The notes: generated from the sequence alone by a model not told the origin. A DNA stretch of 64,000 nt from Channallabes apus (GCA_030522415.1 CM060121.1:12976055-13040054), one strand, 5' to 3'. Shown: positions 1-13,331, counted from the stretch's first letter. A program made the numbers and translations.

Positions 1-2367
1 AACTTCTCGACCGTTACACGAGTGTCTTTTCCATTCTGTCCTGCCAGAACCTTGTCTCTGTAGTCTTCAGTAAACACCACGGCGAATGTGTCCGTGTCGA
101 AACCCAGCTGGAACATAAGCAGTTCTCCCTTGTCCCTTAACTCATTCTTCCAACATAGAGAAAAGATAAATTAAGTCCATGTTAATAGAACTGGTATGGT
201 AAGCTTGAATGATTTGTTTATAGTGATTTTCTTATCTCCTACATGCCAGTACTGACTTGTTTGGTTGTAGATCTTTGCTTTTCTTAAAATCATAGTGCAT
301 TTACACTGATCAGATGGTGAAAACAATTCAGAGCAAGCTGTTACAATTATCATTTAATTATCTTATTGTATTATATATTAGTCCTGCTGAATTCACAAAG
401 CTGACTGATTAAAAGTAGTTGATAAATTTTCTACAACACAAGCTCCCATAGTCCCATTTTCTGTAATTTAAATAATAAAGTGCTCATCCTAATCCACTAT
501 ATGGGCAGATATAATTAGACACAACATGGAGTTAGTCACTTTTTTTCTGGTTATAATAAAATCTTTGAGTGAGGTGGCAAATGCCTAAATGTAGAAGGTG
601 GTGGGAATTGTACTCACTTAACCGTTAAAAAATTAGTTTGTCACTTCCTGTTTTTTTTTTTTTTGCATATTTGCTACGCTTAAATGATTCAGATAATCAA
701 ACAAAATTTTTATATTTCACATAAATCAGTCCACAGATATTTGGGGATAGTGCCTGGGGTGCAATTACTTTTTCACATAGGGCCAGGAAAGTTTGGACAG
801 GTTTCTTCCCCTTAATAAATGAAATCATAATTTAAACATTTAAACTACATTTTGTATTTACTTGGGTTATCTTTGTGTAATATTAATTATGGGTTGATGA
901 TCTTAATCATTTAGGTTTACACAGGTTACACAGGTGTAAACCTCATTAAAATTAGTTTTTGCGTGATGCATGCACAAACAGAAAAATTCCAAAAACCACC
1001 TTGATGTGTTCAATTACTCAACAAATTATGTTTTCGAAAATATCTTTTTCACACCAACTTTACAGTTTTATTATATGTATAGATATGGACAAAGGTATTT
1101 GGCCAAATCTGTTCATTATTAACAGAATTATACTGTTTCAATTTGTCCGTTATCCCCAGTGAAGGGCAATCTTAATGTTTCAGCATACCAACACATCTTG
1201 GACAACATAATGCTTCCAACTTTGTGGCAACAGTTATAGGAATGCCCTTTTCTATTCCAACATGACTGTGTGCCCCAGTGCACAAAGCAAGGACTATAAA
1301 GACATGGACATTTAATGTGTTCGATGTGGAAGAACTTGCCTGGCCCACACAGAGCCCTGACCTCAAACCCATCGAGCAACTTTGGGATGAACTGGAATGG
1401 GGATTGTGAGTCAGGCCTTCTCGTCCAACATTAATGCCTGACCTCATAAATACTCTACAGAATGAATGAGCAGGAATTCCCACAGAAACACTCCAAAATC
1501 TTGTGGACAACCTTCCAAGAAGAGTGGAAGCTATTATTTTAGCTAAAGTTTGTCCATAAAAAAATAAAAAAAAACTACAATTTTGATTTCTAAGCCAGTG
1601 TTGCGATATATTGCCACAAAAAACACTGAATCGATTTTCTCCCCATCTCTAATAGAAGATGAATGAAAAAAAAAAGTAATAGGTTTATTAGTAGTTATAT
1701 TTGGTTTTATTGTAATCTTACAATTAGAAATATCAGATACATTTGACTAGATTCAAAATATTTTCACTTGCTTATTTTTGTTGTAAATAAGTTTATTAAC
1801 ATAAAGATATAATTATTTCTTGTCAGTTAAAAAGTGAGAGGTCAAGACTTTTTCTATTAAGGCTCGTTTTCTCTAAATAGTTGTGGACCCCCTGGGTCAG
1901 TGTGTATAATGTATTCGGAGGTGTATTCGGAGTGGCACAGAGGAACATTACCAGCTGTTTGTCCACCAGAGTCCTGTCGCTGAGTAAACTGTACAGCTGG
2001 TGCTTGTAGACAATCAGGGGGAGGCTGTCGTCAAACAACTTCCTTGGAAAAAGCGTCATTAAGTACTTCATGGTGGCTTTAACATCTCGAGGTCCCTCTG
2101 CTCGTAAATACAGTATGTAAAAATGAATACAAATAATACAGAAATTCTGAGCAGCACAAATGTCATGTCTAACTTAAACTGTAATATTGTATAACAGCAA
2201 CCGCGAATTACGTTGCCCTTGAACGCGCCGAAGCCACGGTCTCTCACCGAGCTAGTGAACGCACCTTGATCATCTTCAGCTTTAGGATTTCCGACGAGAC
2301 TGTCAGCTCCAAATCTCCTCTTCTTCACACCGAATGTTTCCGAAATTAACGACCTTTTTCTGTTCAT
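1..2367 (-). CDS. stk19: STK19 (winged-helix protein), 5' part of gene, cut by window edge
   Basis: Three exons are visible on the minus strand: 2212-2367 (start ATG at 2367), 1952-2095 and 1-146; the rest lies left of the window. Both introns are phase 0 with GT-AG ends. The N-terminus has a basic stretch with FGVKKRR, then a winged-helix segment with the signatures LFPRKLFDD, HQLYSLLSDRT and FQLGFDTDTFAVVFTEDYR, which I recognise from vertebrate STK19. Despite its name the protein is now regarded as a DNA-binding winged-helix factor acting in nuclear transcription-coupled repair, not a kinase (family knowledge). The first exon is GC-richer than its surroundings and the start agrees with the family N-terminus (MNRKR). 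Intron 2 (147-1951) is packed with transposon remnants. Identity is based on remembered family sequence, not an alignment. Confidence 0.85.
620..925. mobile_element. Tc1-derived non-autonomous remnant
   Basis: This stretch in stk19 intron 2 resembles the ends of the Tc1 element at 58139-59759. Around 622-690 it carries a decayed outer end (cttcctg, a T-run, then gcatatttg). Around 755-850 it carries the inner repeat (attactttttcacatagggcc) followed by the same subterminal sequence. No transposase is left between them. It looks like an old internally deleted Tc1 copy. Confidence 0.6.
930..1092 (+). repeat. Diverged dispersed repeat, copy 1
   Basis: The block with gcatgcacaaac, aattccaaaaaccacc, cttgatgtgttcaatt and ctttacagtttt reappears in the same orientation at 31545-31725 with many substitutions. 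It has no coding potential. The family is not recognised. Confidence 0.55.
1140..1556 (+). pseudogene. Tc1-like transposase remnant, C-terminal part
   Basis: In the plus-strand reading the segment WPTQSPDLKPIEQLWDELE is the Tc1/mariner motif around the catalytic Glu, followed by the PSRP and LPRRVEAIILAK tail. Stops and frame breaks interrupt it. The upstream transposase half is missing or unrecognisable. Related fragments of the same family occur at 3545-3745, 9630-9890 and 57525-57760. Confidence 0.75.
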
Positions 2368-2665
2368 AGCTTCAGAGGGGGTGAATGATTGAATATAACT
2401 ACAAACAACCTTGTGAACACCTACTTCCTCTTTGTAGAAGAGAACATGTTATATTTAAAGAAGGAAGGAAATCACGATATTCTACATCAAAACAAAACTC
2501 CAGATGTGACGTGAACAACACATTACTGCGTTGTTTACGGTGTTCTTTGCTACACTAACTTGTTCTTGTTCTTTCGTTATCAAAACAATGGTGCTTTACC
2601 GCCACCTACTGGTCTGGAGTGGTATTTAACTATTTCTCCAGTGCAGAAGGAAATCATACATCCAT

Positions 2666-2760
2666 CTAGCAACTCTGTAGTTCAACTAGGCACGGTGGAG
2701 GCCAATGGTTACCATTGTATATATTCTCATTTTACAACCGTCATAAGACCTCCAGGCAAC
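2666..2760 (+). repeat. Unclassified dispersed repeat, copy 1 of 3
   Basis: Shares the string ctctgtagttcaactagg and the following ccaatggt-accattgta and acctc-caac blocks with 6060-6170 (same strand) and, inverted, with 32870-32980. Non-coding, family unknown. Confidence 0.6.
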
Positions 2761-2764
2761 ATTC

Positions 2765-2953
2765 ACATACTACAGGCAATTTGGGAACACCATTTAGCCT
2801 AATCTTTGGACTCTGGGAGGAAACCTGAGCAGCAGGAGGAAACCCACCAAGCACAAGGAGAACATGCACACTTCATGCACACAGACTCGAGGGAGTAATC
2901 GAACCCTGAAAGTGCAAGGTAACAGTGCTAAGCATTAAGCCACTGTGCCACCG
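2765..2953 (-). mobile_element. tRNA-headed SINE (family S1), partial
   Basis: Read on the minus strand this begins with a tRNA-like head (ggtggcacagtggctta) and continues with the body shared with the S1 copies at 24955, 27511, 36390, 49964, 54362, 60986 and 29577. The body carries gttctccttgtgcttggtggg and tcctcccagagtcc. The 3' third and its cattcattcatt tail are missing, so the copy is old and truncated. Confidence 0.75.
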
Positions 2954-4850
2954 CAGAAGGAAATAGAAAAGAGAAACACACAGTGTTGTGAAAGTCTCCA
3001 TATGTATGAGAAAGTAACAATTTCTAGTTATACTATATATATTCATAAAGTTTAAGAATGCTTTTGATAAAAGAAAAATGAATTGAAATTACCAAAAGGG
3101 CACCTTCCAATAGACTGTAATCACATCCAGTGTATATTCGTGCTTTTTGCTTAGTGTTCCTGAGATTTTGGGCAACCTCAACTTTTTGTGTTTCATTGTC
3201 TTTTCTGTGGGATTGGATTGGACAGACTGGGCTTTGGTCAACGTGGGCATGATTGAACCTTGGGTGCTCAAGATCCTGTCACCAGTTTGCTGGTTTATTG
3301 TTGGTGATGACTTTTTACACTTCACTTTTTTTTTGTTTTGATGTTATGATTGAATCGACTGAATGTTCCATTGTCTCCATATATTTATAACGTGAGGTTC
3401 CCATTGTCCCATTATTGCATAAACATGTCAACCATAGAGCTCAACACAACACTGACACAACACTCTTATACAGTGTATCGACCTCAACTTCTAAATGGCT
3501 GGAGCAGGGAAGACTCAGTAACGTCAACTTGTAATAACACTGTATCTAATACATATACTTCAATATGGAGTTGGTCCCCTTTTTGCCGTTGTATCAGCTT
3601 CCACTCTTCTAGGAAGGCTGTCTACAAGATTTTATAGAGTTGTTTTGGGAATTTGTCCCCATTCATTCTGTAGAGAATTTATGCTGTCAGGCACTGATGT
3701 TGAAGTGTCTCGGTTTCCCCAGATTGCCCTTCATTGGTGATAATGGGGCCTGATTGAAACACATGAACACAATAATTAACAGGTTTAGCAAAATACTTTT
3801 GTCCATATCCTGTAGTTTAGTTTGCCTTCTATTCTTATTCTTATCTTCTAGTTTAGACGACACTCATCTTAGCTTTACATCTGAATACATTACATTAGAG
3901 GGTTTTTCTATTGCATGCAGATCTCTGTTGTGGGTGTTTACAAGGATACAGTCCTGTTCTTTCCAGTATAGTTTCTATGGCTTTTATTTTTCAAAATATG
4001 CATAAAATAGTCTTCTAACTTAATTTCAACATCTTTACATTATTTACCCAACAAAGGCTCTCCTTTACCTTTTGTCCCACTGTTGCTGACAGATGTTTGA
4101 GCCTTTTTAATCAGCACCTTACTTCAGCTATAGGAAGGTGAATCATATACTAGATATCTGTAGATCTCTGTAGTCCTGTTAGCCAACACCCGCTTCGTGT
4201 TAATTTTATGAATTTAATATTGTCCTCTCTTATTTTAAAGAAATATGTGAACTTTGACACATCTATGTTACATGAAAGCAGGCATCACCATTGTCCTATG
4301 TTCTGGCAGTATAGTGGTGGAATGACCATGGATCATAACTCAATTGCTGACTTTAAATATAACATTGTGGTTTTTTTACTCATACTGTCTACTAATATTT
4401 TAGTTTTCTTAAAACCTGGACAATTTGTTGTACCAATAAGAAGTCACTCTAAATAAAGTTATCTGTGGAACACTGTACACATATATATATGAATGTAAAA
4501 TATCCAAGCAGAATAAATACCACCTGCCACAACAAGCCTTATATTATAACTGAGCTATTTACTCATCCATTAGCAATCCTATCCAGAATCCCAAGCCCTC
4601 TAAGAGAATGCAAATGTATTTTTCATTCAATAGGTCAAGTCTATACAAATTTGAAGCAGATAATTGTGGCTTATAATCATATGGCCTAATTCTCTCAACA
4701 GGTCTGATCAGATTACAAGGCTTTTATGGGAACATTATGTTCACAGTGAGCTATAGAAGCTCTTCAGATGAGCTTTGCGTAATGTTGCTCATAATATTTC
4801 AAAAACGGATACGTCAGAACAGGTAAAAAAGCTGTCTCATTTTTGTTTGC
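2954..4850. other. Intergenic, stk19 to channel copy A
   Basis: Apart from the Tc1 remnant at 3545-3745 I see no gene here. Short open frames have no recognisable domain, and the DNA is AT-rich with mixed decayed repeats. The two genes on either side are transcribed divergently, so this span must also hold the 5' control regions of both. Confidence 0.6.
3545..3745 (-). pseudogene. Tc1-like transposase remnant
   Basis: On the minus strand the sequence gggcaatctggggaaaccga, ctacagaatgaatgggga and agacagccttcctagaagag matches the 3' portion of the element at 1140-1556, ending with the ggaccaactccatat stretch typical of that family. Heavily mutated and not functional. Confidence 0.65.
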
Positions 4851-4857
4851 TATAAAA
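4851..4857 (+). promoter_or_regulatory. Candidate TATA box of channel copy A
   Basis: TATAAAA lies 227 bp before the copy A start codon, in the context gctataaaagttgg, with no competing ATG-initiated frame of note between them. The 5' UTR may contain a short intron (gtaggt near 4897, acceptor tttcaacag near 5039). This is inference from motif only. Confidence 0.4.
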
Positions 4858-5077
4858 GTTGGATGAGTTTCAGCCGGAGGAGCTCTACAGAAGAAGTAGG
4901 TCTTTTACACAAAACCTGACATTATAATAGAAGCGAGTTTGTTACAATGTAATTCAGATTTTTTTTTAGATATAATTTAATTTCCTTGTTTGCAAATATA
5001 ATTGTAATTGCATTTAAGCTAAAATTATCTTTTCAACAGTACTGATTAGCTATTTGTTGATTTTATCAAAGGCTAGT

Positions 5078-8000
5078 ATGTCATCTACACAGAGAAACCC
5101 GAAATTCCTCATTCCTGTGTCTTTCCTCCTTGGTAAGAACTTTGGTTATGTTGTTAAATTGTTAAACTTATGTTTGAGAATATTGTTTTTTTTTTTTTTA
5201 TCATTTATAGAATTATGGAAGTTTGTTATTATTTATAATTCAGTTGTTGAATAGTCTTCCTAGGACCCACAACAGTGTGTCAATCACCTCGAAGCCTGGC
5301 TAATATTCTCATTAGCAAAAAGTTGTTCAGTGCTCCACAAGATCTGAACTGTGTTACTGCTCTGAACCTCACCTCCATCCAGTATGAGACACTGTCTGTT
5401 GTGAGTACTTATTTACTTATTTACTTACACGATATACCTGATGATTTTTAATTTAGGTACTACACAGAGTACATATGCGTACAAACACATACATTTTTAC
5501 CTTTTCTTTTGTTTAAAGAACACTGAAACTATGGCGATCTCTAGCCGCATTAAAATGTTCATGGTAAGTAATTTTTTAACTCGTATCCTTGATATTCCAC
5601 TTGATTCTTTTATAGTATTTAATTTGACCAGTGGAATTAATTGAGCACTTGATGCTAAGTGGGATAAATATTGGTATGTTAATATACTGTATATTGGTAT
5701 AATGAATCAGTTAATTATCTGTTTTGATAATATATGTTACCAATTGAATGAAACATGTGTGGCACCATAACAGGTTTTAAAATAGAGCAAGTTGTAACCA
5801 AACAGTATAGTCCAATAAAAGTAAAGATTAAATAAATTAAATAGACACAGATTTATTTGTCTATTAATGACAGTTGGAACATTTGCCATATCAAAGCTTC
5901 ATTTACCATATCAACGCTCCATTGGATTTACTTTATTTGATATTTTCACTTTGTGTCCTGTGTAAATAGGACAGGCTCCAGATACACAATAAGCCTCACT
6001 CTGATAAAAGCAGTTGCTGAAACATATTAATGAGTTAATTCATCTAGGAATGAGTCCATCCATCTAGGAACCTCTGTAGTTCAACTAGGGACTGTGGAGC
6101 CCAATGGTGACCATTGTATTCATTCCCATTCGTACGACCATACAGTAGTAGGACCTCTGGTCAACATTTACATGTACATCAATGAGTACATTAATGATCT
6201 TTTATTTTGGGTTTTGGTGGACAGACAGATTTGTCAGCTTTCATTTAACATTTAACATTCATAAGTGTCTTCAGCAATAGGTTCATAGACTAACCACTAG
6301 ATGACAGGATGGGTCCATGATGTGTTGCCATCACAATCACTGGCTTTTAACGTTAAACACATTGGGGCTACCAGAGTAAACCTTTCCTTGGCTTAATGAC
6401 AACAACTAGAATTTTAACATATACTGTAAGCTTGTGTGCTATTCTGTTGTACTCTTAAAAGCTGTAATGTTACAAAGCTAAGATAGAAACTAGATATTTG
6501 TGTAGTTATCAAGACAATATAACAAAGAATGGGGGCCAAGTGAAGAAATTTCAATAAAACCAAAAGGTTTTGATGTTGTGTTGATTTAAGCTGGGACACA
6601 TGTTTTACATACTTGGCACTTATCACATAAATATATATAGTATATAAAACACTTTAAACTGTATAGAAGGCATCAAAATCAAACTCAGTATTGTTGTTTT
6701 CTATAATAGACATGGATTGACCCAGACCTTTCATGGCCACAGGCTAATTACACATTTGACAAAATCATTTTGCCTGTTACCAACATATGGACTCCTGATC
6801 TCACTGTGGTGAATGCGTAAGTCAGACTTTATCATTATCGGCATCCTTATACGGGCATTATTCTTATTCTGTTATCAATTAAACACTCTGTGAAGTTGAA
6901 CCCTTCAAAATCAGCAGTGGAAATTATAGTGTGATTAATAGTGAAAAGAGCTCACAGGATTGGGACTAAACCACTGTGTGACCAAACGAAAAACACTTGT
7001 TAGTGATGCTAATTGAAAAAAAAAGCCTTTGTAGGGAGCATGAAGATTGGATTTATAATATTAGATAAAAATCATAAGCTCTTATGAGATCAGGCTGACC
7101 CTATCCCAGGGCGATGGGCGCGTTAGTGTAAGAAGGGAAGCACATGAAGCTATGCACCCATCATGTACAGTATAGTGGCCATTATAGTGTTTTGATCTAG
7201 GGTTGCTTCAATTGGTCAGGTCTAGACTCCGCAATATTATGTACCATTATGTTGACCCGAATGAACATAATGACCGGTGCCCGGTTTCTCGAAAGCTTCT
7301 TATCTCTAAGTAGTTCTTAAGTCGTACCTTAACCTCTCTCTTAACTTAATGGCGCATTTCTCGAAACGTTCTTACGCTAAGTATCTCTTAGCTAAGTCAG
7401 ACGTTCGTAAGGTTGGTCTGGACCAACCTTAACTCATACTTAGCGTAGTTTCAGCTCAAGACGCTAGTCGCCGCCACTGAGCAGCAGTCTTTATAAATCA
7501 GCGGTGTATGCAAACACATTATGGCACGTTATCAAAGTCATATTAATGATGGAATATACTGTAGACCTGTTTAAGAATTTTATTTTATTTGATATCAGAA
7601 CTAATAGAGTGACTTTTAATTAGCCTATTTCATAATGTGACTAACGCATTAAAATTGCCAATCACAATTAATATTAAACAGGTGGCGAACAATTAGGCAG
7701 CGATACAGCGTGGTGTTGTGTTAAACTGAAGACGGCGCGGTCCGTGGAGCCGTGTGGGTCATGCACATTTTTCCTTTAGACAAAACTTCAGCCCTTTTCA
7801 TATTTTCCCCGTGGTCGTTATTAAAAAAATATTTAAAATAAAAGTTTTGCTTTCCAAGGCAACAGATTATGGAGCTTCTTGAGCTGCTCAGACCTGCGCG
7901 TGCCAGACCAACGCGTCGTACTTACTGTACTGTACACTCCCCGTCCCGATGTCCAGCTGCTCGCTGCTTTTTGTTTAAAATATGTTTCATTGATCATTAG

Positions 8001-11000
8001 CCATTATCCATGACTTTATGGGTTTTTCTTTTGACACGTTTTATTTTTATGAAATTTGATTATGAGAAAATAACCTTGGGAGTTTCAAACCCCGCATCCA
8101 TTCATTTTTCTGGGTGATTGTAATGTTTAATACCCCTACAGTATTCACTTATGCGGTTTGACTCGGTGTGAGATGCGGTGTGTTATACCCCTATCTCACC
8201 TGCACGGTCTCGCGCTGTGGCCGTAGGCTTGATCATGATTCACCCCGAGTTTTTGCGCTGTGATTACGTTTCCATCTTTCCGCGTGAAAAATTCAACGTT
8301 TAATTTTTTGCTGGTCCTCGCGGAAGCTTGCAGACTTTGCAGAACTTCGCGGAACGTTAAAGGAACGTCGTGGGCAATCGCGGCAGCTCACGGAGATGAG
8401 TCCGGCCACACAGGTGAGAGAGGGGTATTAGGCACCACACAGGTGAGAGAGGGGTATTAGGCACCGTGAGCCGCCTCGAGTGACCGGCGCCCGACGTCCG
8501 CGAAGATCTACAAGGTCCCCGAGCTTCCACATGTTTATTTTTTTTGCGTGGTAAGATGGAAACGTAATAACAGCACCAAAACTCGCGCCGAATCATAATG
8601 AACCGCACTTTTGTCATGCAAAAGGAGTGAAAAATCGATTCCTGAGCCACCGATGTCAGCTAATTCAGGACCTTCACTGTAGACAGCGCCTTGTAACGTC
8701 GGACGTAAGAGGCAGCGACTTAAGAAGACTCCTAAGAGACAGTTCGAGAAATACACTTAGAAAAGTTATCACTTAACGTAAGATATATCTTAAGAGTCTT
8801 CTTAGCGCGCGAATAGTGTGCGTTATCGAGAAACCGGGCCCAGGTTATCCCACCAGTGGAGTTTTTCTTGTGAAAGAGCAGTTCTGAGAGATTAAGAAAT
8901 AATTTTCACACATTAATTAGCCTCCCATTTGTAATCAAAGCTAAAGGCAATCCAATGAAATATCAGAGTGCTGGCCAGGCAGAAATATATAGTTTATATA
9001 TGTGCATATTTTTAAAATTTGCATTTAATCTACTTGACAGATGCTTTTATCGAAATCAATTTAAGTATGATAAATAATTATATAATGACATAGCTGATCA
9101 GTCAAGTATTCAGGGTTTTGCCCTGAACATAGTAGTTCTCAGATAGGCCTAGGATTTAACATTAAACTTTAGATCACTAGTCAAGCAGATAGAACCTGAA
9201 CAATAAGCTGCTACTGATTTTTTTTAAATATAAGTGTGGGTTATTGCAAAATGTATTCATATATGATAGATTCAATGGTTTATAACATTGTATTAGATTA
9301 TTTTTACTTCTAAAATTCAATAAAAATCACATTATATTAATGTGTTATGATAAATGTCAGATATTACTTTACAACAACTCATACCACATGGTCTTTTTTT
9401 CCTTCTCTTTTCTAGAATATATGTGAAGGTAAAACCTATTACTAACGACGTAGTGGTGAAATATGATGGCACTGTGAACTATGCCATTGTTATGTACACC
9501 ACAGTCATTTGCAAACTCAACCTTCTCACCTACCCTTTTGTTAAAGGCTCATGTCCTGTAGCCATCAACGGATGGAACCAAAGCTGTAAGATTTTAATTT
9601 GCTATTTATTCTGAATGATCTTATAATCCCATGACATCAGTGCAGAGCATTGAATTATGCTGGTACAGCTCAAACTCCAGTTTGCATCATATGAGGAGCT
9701 TCCTCAAACAGTTGCCGCAAAGTTGGAAAGACACAAAAATTTATAGGATACATTTGTATGCTGATCCAGCACGACAGTGTCCTTGTGCACAAAGCCAGTT
9801 CTGCCAAGACATGGTTTGTCAAGGCTGGAGTGAAAGAACACACTTGGGATGAATTCTAAAGCATACTGTGCCCCAGACCTTCTAGTGTCTGATCTACTCA
9901 GTGATTCTTTTTCTTAATCATATAGAGTTGTATGCAAATATTTATCTCTCACAATTTTGTTGATATTTGAAGTTAAAATAGTCATAGAGTCATAATTATA
10001 TTACTGTTAAAAAAGAAACAGTTGTAAAGGTTGCATGTGCGTTGGTTTGGATGCCCTACCAAGTACAGTATTTAGTATCACCCTGAGATTTTATAGCATG
10101 CAAGCTCACTTTATATCGACTTGCAGAACACACCTAATTCTTAGATATTATTTGGGCGACTTGCACAGCATGTTTGATTCCTATATATAATATTCGACAT
10201 ACTGTAACATAACTTAGGAGACTGTTTCACCCTGTCAGTCTACAGCTACAATCTACAGTTTCCAAAATGCATTTGGCTTATCTAGATGATCTTATCTTTT
10301 TTTGATGATCCTTCCATGAAGATCATGTTATGCAATAGAACAGTGCACCATCACTGCTGATTTAGATAAACTTTCCTGCACATCCTTGGCTTATTTGGAA
10401 ATTTCTAAATGTAATGATATTTTTACTGACTTAGGTATAAAAAAGACTTTATGATTAAATACATTATGTGATTTTCACAAAAAATCTGCAAATCTTTATT
10501 ATAATTTTTTAAATAAATGATAAAAATGTGTATTAAAAAATACTAATGTTATCGTATTTGTGTGGTACAGCTTGTGGACTGAATATCCAATATGGCTCAG
10601 TATCTATGGTGGGAGGTGAAGGAGCTGATTGGAGCACTTTGTCAGTGAACCTGACAACGGACAATACGAACAACCACAACTATATCTATGTAAATTTATT
10701 TTAATTAATTAATTTATTTATTCTGACATTATTGTATAAATACAAAAAAAATTACTAGAAAATGTTACTTTAATTAAACATGAGCTTAAATTCACCATCA
10801 GGAAGTAATGGAGAAAGGTTCTTAATTCACTTGGTAAGCAATGATCACACATGTAGATATTTAATAACAAACCTTTTTCTCTTCTTCTTCTCACCATTTA
10901 ACTGCAACTTGTATAAGGTCACTATGTCCAGCAACCCCTTTAAAGCAATGGTGTCACTGGTCCTGCCCAGCGCACTAATCATGATAGCTGATCTAGTGAG

Positions 11001-13331
11001 TTTTGCTTTGCCGCTGGATGGGGGAAAGCGCAGCTCTTTCAAAATCACACTGGTGCTCAGCTTCACCATGTTCCTCCTCATCCTCACTGATAACCTTCCT
11101 AGCAGTGGACCATGCAGCCCTCTGTTGCGTGAGTATGAGTCTGGAAAAGAAAATCATTAGAATGTTGTATTCATGACAACATTCTAATGATAATCTAATA
11201 CAGTATGAAACCATTTGCTGATATTATTTATAAACAAAACCCTGAATACAATCACCTCTAGGATTTGGACACATGAAGGATAATATAAATATAGTTAAAG
11301 TTAAGTTAGCTTCTTGGTTAAGCGGCAGCTCAATGGTTAAGGCATTGAATCACGACCACCCTGACAAGTTGTCCCTTGAGCAAGGCCCTTAACCCTCAAC
11401 TGCTCAGATGTATAATGAGATAAAAATGTAAGTCGCTCTGGATAAGGGCGTCTGCCAAATGCCTAAATGTAAGTTTACACTTTTTTTCAGTTATGAGAGT
11501 TTATAAGAAGTGCATTAAAAATATATACAAATATTGCTATTATCCTATTAGCCTATCCTGGAGACAACAACAAAACTAAACTTATTCATATAATGTCTGA
11601 CATGTTTAAGGACATCTGTAGTGAGTTTTTCCAATTCAGGCCATTTTAAGCTTCTTTATGTTTTATTAATAAACTTACTTTATATACCTTACTTTAGATC
11701 ACCAAAACATTTTTAGCACCAGTATCTTGTTGCTAAAGCATTCATGAACAGGTTTTAACCTCCTGGCAGAGGCAACCATGTTTAAAGTTATATTATTCTA
11801 GAATGATGTATATTTCACTTTGACTATAAATACTTTACTTTGCATGCAGGACAGATTTTGTAGGTTGGTTTTGGTTTTATATGATTCCTGGCACCTGCTG
11901 AAGTTTAGACACATTCATGGGTTGGTTTTTGTAAAACAATTCCAAAAACTGTTAGTTGTAAAATTTATTTGTATTTGGAGGAGAATTTTTTTTTTAGAAA
12001 AAGAAAATCATTGTGTATAATGTTTTCTTTTGAATGCATTTAATAATTTTTTAGTTAAGAATATTTCATAAGAAGAACGTTGAGGCTAAAATTGTGAAAT
12101 TTCCCTTCACCAGGTTATCACTTCTGCTTCTGCATGTTTGTTCTTGTGTTGAGTATGCTGATATCCATGGTGTTCACCAAGGTGGCATCAGATGGCAACA
12201 TTCTGTGTTCCAGACTTCCAAAGCTGAGTAAACCAGGCAGGTTAAAAAAAAAATGAAATCACGAAGAGACACTTTTTTAAAATAAGTTTTTATAGGTTTT
12301 ATAACAAATTGCATATGCTTAACCTTTATAACATATTCTGCTGTCTAAAAAAAAAAACTAAAATCATGAAATTAATAGTTTTTAATGAACTACATCTACT
12401 ATTTAAGGAATGGTACAGTATGACCCATTTTCTATGCAAGTGCTGGTAATCATACTATATTGTGTACAAATTGAAAAGATCCACTTGTAAGACTGTTTGT
12501 GTAAGTTTGTGTAAACCACATATACTGAATATATAATGCCACATCATATAGCATGGGTCAAGTGGTAGCTCAGGCAGTTGAAGCTCTGGATTTCTCACCG
12601 GAGATGCAGTCGCCTCTGTTCTGTGTTGCCGCTCTGTGCTGATGATCACCACTGCCAGGTCATCCCTGTTGGGTCCATGGGCAAGACCCTTAACCCTATG
12701 CCCCATACTGCCACTTTATGGCGGTCCCAAGCCCAGTAAGAAAATGTGACGGTTGCAACAGGAAGGGCATCCAGGATAACACCTGTGCCAGATCTGATGT
12801 GGCATTATGTATTTATTATACAGTATGTGGTTCAAACAAACAAGTCTTACAAGTGCATCTTTTCTATTTGTACACAATATAGTATGATTACCAGCTTCAA
12901 CACTAGAAAAGTAATAAAAAATTAATGAACATTTCTTATTTTCCTTTTAATAAGTGTTCCAATACATATGCATCATGATGTAAAAGTGATTTTAAAAGCC
13001 ACCAGACATTACCCGCCTCCAAACACACACATTATGTCTTTGTCCTGCTGCATGTTTTCTTTTCAGTTGCACGCTACGCCATTCATAAAGCACACTGTGA
13101 AATTTATTTAGAAGCATTGACTACATAATGATTGTGTAGGCTATAATAACAACAGCATTACTATATTAGCAGGAATAAACATACAGAGTTTAGAGTTAAA
13201 AACATACAGTATAAGTTTACTTATTGTCTCACACATTCTTAAAGTACTGTTCAGAAAAAAATTAAGCAATTCTGTCTCATTATTATCATTCTGGTTTGTA
13301 TACAGCTTATCATACGTATGTTTCACAATAG

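Noticed and set aside
7279..8839. Coding region in the GC-rich intron block
   Set aside because: The open frames at 8260-8756 overlap the inverted arms and show no protein motif.
12228..12240. Exon 8 donor of channel copy A at 12240
   Set aside because: It gives phase 2 and an immediate stop in exon 9. The donor after 12227 keeps the frame.
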